Shown here piece after piece: positions 58,079-64,000 of a stretch of 64,000 nucleotides of DNA (the stretch's first letter is position 1; each line of letters opens with the position of its first letter). Below the pieces are notes generated by a model. It did no database searches. It was not told the DNA's origin and saw only the letters and a program-made list of their open reading frames with translations. Source of the DNA: an uncultured Oscillospiraceae bacterium (GTDB taxonomy: Bacteria > Bacillota > Clostridia > Oscillospirales > Oscillospiraceae); NCBI GenBank assembly GCA_944385535.1, contig CALWXR010000002.1, positions 39,657 through 103,656 of the forward strand, given 5' to 3'. The translations under genes and the position numbers were made by a program.

Positions 58079-58145
58079 CGGGAGGTTTAGCACTTGAAAC
58101 TAACGCCGGACTCCGGCATCACTTTCAACTGCTAAAGTTCTCCCG
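58079..58145 (-). promoter_or_regulatory. Long stem-loop in the pnp leader
   Basis: A 67-nt sequence folds into a nearly continuous stem of about 28 pairs with few mismatches: CGGGAG, TTTAGCA, TTGAAA and GCCGG segments pair with their partners around a 3-base loop. It lies 40 bases upstream of the pnp start. In E. coli, an RNase III cut in a long pnp leader stem lets PNPase repress itself; a comparable switch is possible here. Confidence 0.7.
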
Positions 58146-58190
58146 AGATGAAAGAAATTGAATGGATGTGGGATCTTCCTGATAAGAATT

Positions 58191-58215
58191 CAGGGGCGAC
58201 TTACCGTCGCCCCTG
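58191..58215 (-). terminator. Hairpin between rpsO and pnp
   Basis: CAGGGGCGAC pairs with GTCGCCCCTG around GGTAA, just after the rpsO stop codon. AATTCTTATC follows, so it is a weak terminator or attenuator. Confidence 0.65.
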
Positions 58216-58223
58216 CAAATCTC

Positions 58224-58490
58224 TTACTTACGGATACCCAGCTTGGCGATGATAGCACGATACCGGTTGATGTCCTTCTTGGCCAGATAGTTCAGCAGGC
58301 TGCGGCGCTTACCGACCATCATCAGCAGACCACGACGGGAGTGGTTGTCGTGCTTGTGCACCCGCAGGTGATCCGTCAGCTCATTGATACGAGCGGTCAG
58401 GATGGCGATCTGAACCTCGGGAGAACCGGTGTCGCCTTCGTGGATGGCGTTTTCCAGGATGACCTGGGTTTTCTTTTCCTTCTGGATCAT
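58224..58490 (-). CDS. rpsO: 30S ribosomal protein S15
   Basis: S15 binds 16S rRNA in the central domain. The 88-residue protein has [51 protein letters not shown], the full S15 signature. The ATG at 58490 follows AAAGGTGGA; a frame extension to 58559 is not supported. It is upstream of pnp, with its own promoter. Confidence 0.97.
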   Translation of the reverse strand: MIQKEKKTQVILENAIHEGDTGSPEVQIAILTARINELTDHLRVHKHDNHSRRGLLMMVGKRRSLLNYLAKKDINRYRAIIAKLGIRK

Positions 58491-58604
58491 GGATAATTTC
58501 CACCTTTCAATTATTTTCGCCCGGGAGCCAAGTAGAAGGCGGGTGGTGTTACCCTTCAACTGAGCAGCGGGCAGTGTGATTTTCTGGACGTAGCCAGCCT
58601 TTTA

Positions 58605-58633
58605 ATGGTATCATAAGTTTTCCCAAAAGTAAA
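58605..58633 (-). promoter_or_regulatory. rpsO promoter
   Basis: On the minus strand TTTACT (58628-58633), 17 bp, TACCAT (58605-58610). The leader to the rpsO start is about 110 nt. Confidence 0.65.
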
Positions 58634-58685
58634 GGATTATTTTCATATCCATTCCTTTTTTCCGGTAAACATCAGGTAAAAGCTA

Positions 58686-58720
58686 TAAAAAAGCCGAACC
58701 CTTCGGTTCGACTCTTTTTT
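58686..58720 (-). terminator. Terminator after rsmG
   Basis: AAAAAAGAGTCGAACC pairs with GGTTCGGCTTTTTT around GAAG on the minus strand, directly at the rsmG stop codon. The T-run is good. Confidence 0.85.
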
Positions 58721-59420
58721 ACAGCGGGGACTGTTTGATTTTGGCGTACCGCCGGGGGTACTGCTTAGGTGTGGGGGCGATCTTGCGCAGAACAATCACC
58801 GCGTGGCAGGTATCGTCGATGGGGTATTCCTTCACCGCTTCCAGCTTCAGCCCCAGCTTTTTTATGGCGTCGGCGGCTTCCGAAAGTTCTTCTTTGGCGG
58901 CGGAGCCTTTCATTGCCAGCACCGCCCCGCCTACCTTTACGTAAGGAGCGGTCAGCTCCAAAATGATATTCAGCCGGGCAACGGCCCGGGATACCGCAAA
59001 GTCATAGCTTTCCCGGCAGCTAGACACCGCTTCCTCCGCCCGGGCGGTGACGCATTTGGCTTCCACGCCCAGCTGAGGCAGGATCTGCTCCAGCCACTTC
59101 ATCCGCTTGCCCAGGCTGTCCAGCAGGGTGACGCTGGCTTCCGGGCAGGCAATGGCCAAAGGCACGCCGGGAAAGCCCGCGCCGCAGCCCACGTCGATGA
59201 TGGACTTGCCCCGCAGATCCACAGCGGCCAGTACGGTTAAAGAGTCCAGCAAATGGAGCTTGGCTACCTGAGCATCCTGGGTGATGGCGGTCAGGTTCAT
59301 CACCTCATTTTGCTTTACCATGGATTTGGCAAAGTCGCACAGGGTCTGGCGGCGCTCCTGGGGCAGATCCAGGCCCAATAAAGGCAATCCTTCGTCCAGT
59401 GTTTGTCTCATTGCGCTCAC
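58719..59420 (-). CDS. rsmG: 16S rRNA (guanine527-N7)-methyltransferase
   Basis: RsmG (GidB) methylates G527 of 16S rRNA; its loss gives low-level streptomycin resistance. The 233-residue protein has NLTAITQDAQVAKLHLLDSLTVL, the SAM motif IIDVGCGAGFPGVPLAIACPE, and VSRAVARLNIILEL. It overlaps the DUF3810 gene by 4 bp. In Bacillus rsmG lies on the other side of the origin; here it is about 10 kb from dnaA. Confidence 0.96.
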   Translation of the reverse strand: MSAMRQTLDEGLPLLGLDLPQERRQTLCDFAKSMVKQNEVMNLTAITQDAQVAKLHLLDSLTVLAAVDLRGKSIIDVGCGAGFPGVPLAIACPEASVTLLDSLGKRMKWLEQILPQLGVEAKCVTARAEEAVSSCRESYDFAVSRAVARLNIILELTAPYVKVGGAVLAMKGSAAKEELSEAADAIKKLGLKLEAVKEYPIDDTCHAVIVLRKIAPTPKQYPRRYAKIKQSPL

Positions 59421-60586
59421 CCTGCGTTGACGATGCCGCTTAAATCCACCTGATCCTCGTCAAAGGGATCGAAGGGAGATTCCTCTACGGTGATGGAGGG
59501 CAGCACCACAGTCTGAATGTGCCAGTTTACCAGAAGATCGCAAACCTCCCCATAGGAGTTAATGCCGCTTTCATTGCCGCTGACCTTCAAATAGGTGTCA
59601 TTGGCGGTGTTGGCCAGGTTGGTAGCGGCGGCGTCCTTGTGGGAGCTGAAAAAGCTGCTGTAGGCGTTCATGTCGTGCTTCAGCAAGTCGCTGATCCCAT
59701 CGCTCACCCGAGCGGCGGCGGCAGCGGCGGACTGACTGTTGATGCTGGACAGGGCGCTGTAGCAGTAGCGGAAGGCCATAAAGTAGCCGGAATACTGAAA
59801 CTCCGGATCGGAGTGTACGGAACAGGCCAGGAAGGCGGCAAAGTTGGCGTCCCGTTCCTGGGCGATGCACATCCGATGGGCTATTTCATGACACATGGTA
59901 AAGGGCAGGGTGGTGTCCGGGATCTGGGAATTGACGCAGGCTTCGCCGGTGAGGCCGAAGGTGACGCCGGTGATTCCCATGGAGGTGTACATATCCGCCC
60001 AGCCCAGCTTTTTCACCGGGACGGTGGAGCCGGCGAAAACAGAATAGGAATATTCATAGGTCAAGACTTGGAAGCCCTCTCCGGCCGTTTGGGCCAGGGT
60101 CTCAAAATCCGCGAATTCCACATTGCCATTGGCGTCCCGGTTGACGGTGCTTGCCAGGGCGTTTGCCAGATCCCGGTAGTATTCCGTTGCTTCGGTGAGC
60201 TCTTCTAAGTTGTAGCTGCTCACTTCCAGCCGCATGTCGTCAGCCAGATCTCCGGCATAGTAGTTAAGCCCCCAGCACATTGTGTGGAGCATATAAATGC
60301 AGGAGAAAACCGCCAGCACCCAACCGGCCCACTGAATGGGATTCCACTTCAGAACGATCATTAAAACGATGCTGGCCAGAATCAAAGCGCCCAGAGCTAC
60401 AGCCAGAAGCTGCCAAAGGGGATAATCCACCGCGGAAGTCCACTCTGCCAGATAATTCTGCAATGTGCGGATCACATAGGGATAGACCATATCCACCAGT
60501 GTGGCAAACCGCTGGCCAAACTGCATCATAACCCAAGTGATCCCGCCGAATATGGCAGCCACCAAATATCCGAACCAATATTTCAA
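59417..60586 (-). CDS. DUF3810 family membrane metallopeptidase-like protein
   Basis: The 389-residue protein has two or three N-terminal membrane helices (to about 105), then an outer domain with a zinc-protease-like motif TMCHEIAHRMCIAQERDANFAAFLAC, where HEIAH and a later Glu fit an HExxH site. This is the DUF3810 family; peptidase activity is inferred. It overlaps rsmG by ATGA, so the pair is coupled. Confidence 0.85.
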   Translation of the reverse strand: MKYWFGYLVAAIFGGITWVMMQFGQRFATLVDMVYPYVIRTLQNYLAEWTSAVDYPLWQLLAVALGALILASIVLMIVLKWNPIQWAGWVLAVFSCIYMLHTMCWGLNYYAGDLADDMRLEVSSYNLEELTEATEYYRDLANALASTVNRDANGNVEFADFETLAQTAGEGFQVLTYEYSYSVFAGSTVPVKKLGWADMYTSMGITGVTFGLTGEACVNSQIPDTTLPFTMCHEIAHRMCIAQERDANFAAFLACSVHSDPEFQYSGYFMAFRYCYSALSSINSQSAAAAAARVSDGISDLLKHDMNAYSSFFSSHKDAAATNLANTANDTYLKVSGNESGINSYGEVCDLLVNWHIQTVVLPSITVEESPFDPFDEDQVDLSGIVNAG

Positions 60587-60761
60587 AGGAAGTGCCTCCT
60601 TTCAGAATGCGCAAATCTGGATTTTATTAGTATAACACATTTTCTTCCCCTTGTCTGCCCCTAAATTTTTTAATTTTTTATGTAGTGCCTGATGAATAGG
60701 CTGAGGAAAGCGGCTTATTCCCCGCCGCAGGCGGAAAAATGGAAAAAGCCGTTATTTCCAA

Positions 60762-60864
60762 GGATTTTTTCCAATTCTGGCGCAAAAACCTTGGGCAGGA
60801 ATATGGGAAAACAGTCCGAAAAGCCTTGGCTTGCAATTACTTTTGCGCTGTTCAGTATACATTA
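60762..60864 (+). repeat. Family 2 repeat, full copy
   Basis: This stretch of about 103 bp starts GGATTTTTTCC, contains GGCGCAAAAACCTTG and ends with the 49-bp core CCGAAAAGCCTTGG...ACATTA. It aligns along its length with the inverted copy at 62843-62953. The surrounding gap from 60587 to 61111 otherwise holds only AT-rich sequence and the ribosome site of the next gene. Confidence 0.75.
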
Positions 60865-61111
60865 TGCGGATGGTTTCTGACTTTTGGCATATGGAAAAGA
60901 GGCGTCTGACCCGCCATGGGATTTATCTTGCATTTTACAACGGTGCATGGTAAAATAATAGAATCTATGATGTTTAAAGAAAAGGCAATGTTGTCAACGG
61001 ATTCATTATTGATTACCGATTATTTCAGCCTCCCCGGTGGGAGGGAATGGTGAAGAAGAAAACGAAGCTGAGCGCTGAGTTGACCACATTGACAGAAAAG
61101 GGGGGGCAGGC

Positions 61112-62845
61112 TTGAAACGACTTTTCATTGCGGCAATCTGCTGTATGGTTCTGCTGGGGATCGCGCCCATCAGCGCTTCCGCGGAAAGCAGCGCTACCCG
61201 GGTGGACAGCTACTGCACCGTCAATTCGGACGGGGATGTTTTGGTGAGCATGACGGTGACCCTGCGCTTGGAATCCACAGTGAACACGCTTAGTTTTCCA
61301 CTGCCTTTGGAGGCGACCAATATTTCCGTAGGCGGATCTTCCGCCAATATTTCAAAAACCACTTCCGCCACGTCGGTGGATGTAAGCCGGTATGTTCAGG
61401 GGATTGTGGGAGAGATATCCCTCCGGTTTGACTATACCCTGCCGGAGGCGGTAAAGGTGGTGGTTCCGGAAGAACCGGAAGACGCGGAACCTTATCTGCA
61501 GCTGGTGATCCCGCTGCTGTGCGGATTTGAATTTCCGGTGGAGAATCTGTCCTTTGTCATCACCATGCCCTCCGGGGAAATGCCCAACGCGCCGGAATTC
61601 ACCAGTATTTATCGCCAGGGAAGCATCGGCTCCGACTTGAGTGTGACGGTGGACAATAACCAGATCATCGGCTTTACCACCACAGGGCTGAATGACCACG
61701 ACGGCATCACCATGACCATGGTCGTGGCTCAGAGCATGTTCCCAACGGTCAGCACCTACATCCGGGAGGGCAACCCGGAGGTGGTGCCTATGCTGATCTG
61801 CGCCGGTGTGGCGCTGCTGTATTGGCTGATCTTTCTGCGGTGCCGGCCCATCCTGCGCAAGCGGAATGTCACACCTCCGGAGGGAATCACCGCCGGAGAA
61901 TTGGGCTGCCGGCTTACCCTGTCCGGCGGCGACTTGACGGCCATGGTCTTTTCCTGGGGACAATTGGGGTATCTTATCATCCATTTGGATGAAAGCGGCC
62001 GGGTCATGCTTCATAAGCGGATGGATATGGGCAACGAGCGCAGTCAGTTTGAAAACAAGGTGTTTCAGCAGCTTTTCGCCAACCGGAAGGTGGTGGACGC
62101 CACCGGCTATCCCTATGCCAAGCTTTGCCGGAAGGTGGCCGGGATCGTTCCCAGCGAACGGAATATGTACAAAGGCAATTCCGGGAATATGAAGATCTTT
62201 CGGGGCATTGCCTGCGGCACCCAGGTATTCTGCGGCGTGTGTGTGGCTATGAATATGACCACCGTTTTTCCCCTTCAGATTCTGCTGTCCATTATTTTGG
62301 GGGTGTTCGGCGCCGTGTCCGCCTGGCTGATCCAGGATGTGGCCTACCGCACCCATCTGCGGGGCAAGGTGCCGGTGTATATCGGTCTTGTATGTATGTT
62401 GATCTGGATTCTTCTTGGCTTTCTGTGCGGTGAGATCCTGGTGCCCCTTTGCAGTGTGCTGGGAGAGATGCTCCTGGGTTATTTTGCCGCCTACGGCGGA
62501 CGGCGCAGCGAGCTGGGACTCCATGATGCATCCCAGATTTTGGGCCTGCGGTATTACATTAAGCACATTCCCCGGGATCAGATCAGCAGCATTCTCAGCA
62601 GTGATCCAGATTATTTCTTCAATATGGCGCCCTATGCCCTGGCCCTGGGGGTCATCAACCCCTTCAGCAAAGCCTTCGGCCGCCGGAAGATGGATCAGTG
62701 TCCTTACCTGTTCGCCGGCGTTCATGGAAAACGTACGGCGGAGGACTGGGGCAGGATCATCGCGGACACCGCGGATAAAATGGACGCCAAGTCCAGAAAG
62801 ATGATGATCGAAAAGTTCACGGCCGTTCAGCTGCGGCTCAAATAA
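61112..62845 (+). CDS. DUF2207-like exported membrane protein
   Basis: The 577-residue protein has a signal peptide (MKRLFIAAICCMVLLGIAPISASAES) and a beta-rich outer domain to about residue 220. A membrane helix (VVPMLICAGVALLYWLIFL) and a cytosolic domain (GITAGELGCRLTLSGGDLTAMVFSWGQLGYL) follow, then further helices (about 370-455) and a Gly/Arg-containing tail. This order resembles DUF2207 proteins, whose function is unknown. The start is TTG at 61112 after AAAAGGGGGGG, the only one giving a signal peptide. It stands alone between two family 2 repeats. Confidence 0.75.
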   Translation: MKRLFIAAICCMVLLGIAPISASAESSATRVDSYCTVNSDGDVLVSMTVTLRLESTVNTLSFPLPLEATNISVGGSSANISKTTSATSVDVSRYVQGIVGEISLRFDYTLPEAVKVVVPEEPEDAEPYLQLVIPLLCGFEFPVENLSFVITMPSGEMPNAPEFTSIYRQGSIGSDLSVTVDNNQIIGFTTTGLNDHDGITMTMVVAQSMFPTVSTYIREGNPEVVPMLICAGVALLYWLIFLRCRPILRKRNVTPPEGITAGELGCRLTLSGGDLTAMVFSWGQLGYLIIHLDESGRVMLHKRMDMGNERSQFENKVFQQLFANRKVVDATGYPYAKLCRKVAGIVPSERNMYKGNSGNMKIFRGIACGTQVFCGVCVAMNMTTVFPLQILLSIILGVFGAVSAWLIQDVAYRTHLRGKVPVYIGLVCMLIWILLGFLCGEILVPLCSVLGEMLLGYFAAYGGRRSELGLHDASQILGLRYYIKHIPRDQISSILSSDPDYFFNMAPYALALGVINPFSKAFGRRKMDQCPYLFAGVHGKRTAEDWGRIIADTADKMDAKSRKMMIEKFTAVQLRLK

Positions 62846-62953
62846 TGTGTACGGAACAACGCAAAAGTCCTTGCAAGCCAAGGCTTTCTGGACTTTCTTG
62901 CGTTGTTCCGGTGCAAGGTTTTTGCGCCTTTCAGCGAAAAAATCTTGCACCTG
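62843..62953 (-). repeat. Family 2 repeat, inverted copy with hairpins
   Basis: The minus strand matches the copy at 60762-60864. On the plus strand, GGAACAACGCAAAAGTCC pairs with GGACTTTCTTGCGTTGTTCC at 62853-62910 and GTGCAAGGTTTTTGCGC pairs loosely with AAAAATCTTGCAC. The repeat starts at the stop codon of the DUF2207-like gene and may serve as its transcript end. Confidence 0.75.
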
Positions 62954-63074
62954 TTTGGATGGTGCGGCGCGCCGCACCATCCATAATACACATTGATACG
63001 CGCCTGAATTAAAAAAACGGTTGGAAAAGCGGCGGTGACGTAAGAAAACATTTATGTGAGAGAATCGGCGTAGT

Positions 63075-63712
63075 TTAGGCTACGCCGGTTTTCTTATCTT
63101 TTTGGGCTGCTTGGGATTGCTCCCTTGCTTCCTCAAAATCAAATGCACCAATGAAATTATAGACAATCTCAATTTCTCTAACCTTAATGCGCGGCTCGTT
63201 CTCGTCCGGCGTGTAAACCTCGGAGATATAAATTTTCTCCACAAACTCCCGGAGAACAGAAGCGTCAAGCTGCTGCATATCGGTGTACTTCCTGACCGCT
63301 GCAATAAACTGTCTGACATTGACTTTCTGCTTTTCCTGTTCCTTGACTTCCTGCCGCAGATGTTCGACAAGGTTTGTAAGGTTGGTCTGTTCCAGTTCAT
63401 AGTCACGGGACAGTTTAATGAAACGCTCGTCGGAGAGCTTACCGGAAATGTTGTCCTCATACAGTCGTTTGATGATAACATCCAGCTCTGCAATCCGCTT
63501 TTGCGATTGCGTCAAGGTATCTTTCTTTTGCGCCAGTTCCTTATCCCGTTCCCGCAGGCTTTGATCCGCCGCACGCTGCACAAAGTCGTCCTCATACTGC
63601 GTCACATACTGAATAGCTTCCCGCAGGTTCCGCAGCACGATTTCTTCAAGAACAACGCGACGGATAGAGTGCGTCGAACATAAGGTACGGTCTTTGCGAT
63701 ATACAATTAGTT
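63075..63712 (-). pseudogene. Serine recombinase remnant, C-terminal part only
   Basis: The frame encodes about 210 residues of the C-terminal part of a large serine recombinase of the Tn4451/Tn1549 type. It has LCSTHSIRRVVLEEIVLRNLREA, a coiled coil with KRLYEDNISGKLSDERFIKLSRDYELEQ, and the DUF4368-like end LREFVEKIYISEVYTPDENEPRIKVREIEIVYNFIG. The catalytic N-terminal resolvase domain and zinc ribbon are missing; the frame meets repeat sequence near 63712-63748. It is a broken trace of a mobile element and is less GC-rich than its surroundings. Confidence 0.85.
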
Positions 63713-63747
63713 TTAATGAGATATGCGAAAGGGTGGATAAAATATGG

Positions 63748-64000
63748 AATATGCTTATCGACTTTGTTCAGCAAAGGCTCAGCCAGTGCCGGTGAGAGAG
63801 GAATGTTCGTTGGTTCCTCCGAGCTTCCCTGAAAAATGGCGGGCTTAAGGCTGGGCAGTGATTGGGATGCTGCGTACCGATTCGGGCACCGTACCCATTC
63901 GGCGGCGAAAGGGTATACCGGCACTTACCAAGTGCGCGCCGGGAGGGGTCCGGGGAGGGCGGGCGGCGAATCGCCGCGGATGATGGGCGCGGGAGCTGGC
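63748..64000. repeat. Family 3 long repeat, copy 2, cut by window end
   Basis: This matches 55614-55867 in inverted orientation, from AATATGCTTATC through GCAAAGGCTCAGCCAGTGCCGG to the window edge, with scattered changes. The two copies enclose pnp-rpsO-rsmG-DUF3810-DUF2207 and could recombine to invert that 8-kb block. No gene is seen in it. Confidence 0.8.

Noticed and set aside
58146-58223. A riboswitch upstream of pnp
   Set aside because: The sequence is explained by the rpsO end hairpin and the long pnp leader stem; no conserved aptamer was recognised.
63646-63924. A 92-codon open frame across the family 3 repeat and recombinase scar
   Set aside because: It is Pro/Ser-rich repeat translation and is in a different frame from the recombinase remnant.

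Overview
The window reads as chromosomal DNA of a GC-rich, spore-forming member of the Clostridia, most like the Oscillospiraceae group of gut anaerobes. The basis is the sporulation set (spoIIP, yabP, yabQ, spoVT), the Firmicutes order yabP-yabQ-divIC-S1 protein, a PPi-type phosphofructokinase beside a class II aldolase, and an origin region dnaA-dnaN-yaaA-recF-gyrB-gyrA. The genus cannot be fixed from the sequence alone.

Layout. 1-6.2 kb: end of an ABC ATPase, rqcH, mini-RNase III, a Gx-type transporter, tadA, spoIIP and small membrane proteins. 6.3-7.5 kb: a probable nickel/cobalt locus (CooT-like protein, His-rich protein, CsoR/RcnR-type regulator) with a palindromic operator candidate between divergent promoters. 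7.6-11 kb: two cell-envelope proteins. 11-13.4 kb: divergent pfp and fba. 13.6-16.4 kb: an envelope operon holding a phosphodiester-glycosidase-like protein and an Lgt paralogue lacking the usual active-site His. 16.5-20.5 kb: rpsF-ssb-rpsR, then dapA-dapB-dapF. 20.6-24 kb: DUF2461, a phosphoesterase and a cytosolic BMP-type protein. 24.2-28.5 kb: MoxR-DUF58-transglutaminase operon. 28.8-34.2 kb: rpiB, SDR, S1 protein, divIC, yabQ, yabP, a 4'-phosphopantetheinyl transferase, tatD and spoVT.

34.4-43.7 kb: a complete type I-C CRISPR-Cas locus, cas3-cas5-cas8c-cas7-cas4-cas1-cas2, followed by a leader and 21 identical 33-bp repeats. It looks intact. 43.8-45.8 kb: two acetyltransferases, repeats and tRNA-Leu(UAG). 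46-55.3 kb: dnaA, oriC, dnaN, yaaA, recF, gyrB, gyrA, rnhA and a remB-like gene. 55.9-60.6 kb: pnp, rpsO, rsmG and a DUF3810 protein on the minus strand. 61.1-64 kb: a DUF2207-like membrane protein, then a serine-recombinase remnant between repeats.

The least explained material is intergenic. Three families of non-coding interspersed repeats are visible. The most striking family has about 16-bp terminal inverted repeats. Each of its three copies sits between two copies of a palindrome that differs from locus to locus, which looks like a mobile element that targets and duplicates hairpins. All coordinates and motifs were read by eye; no database search or folding program was run.
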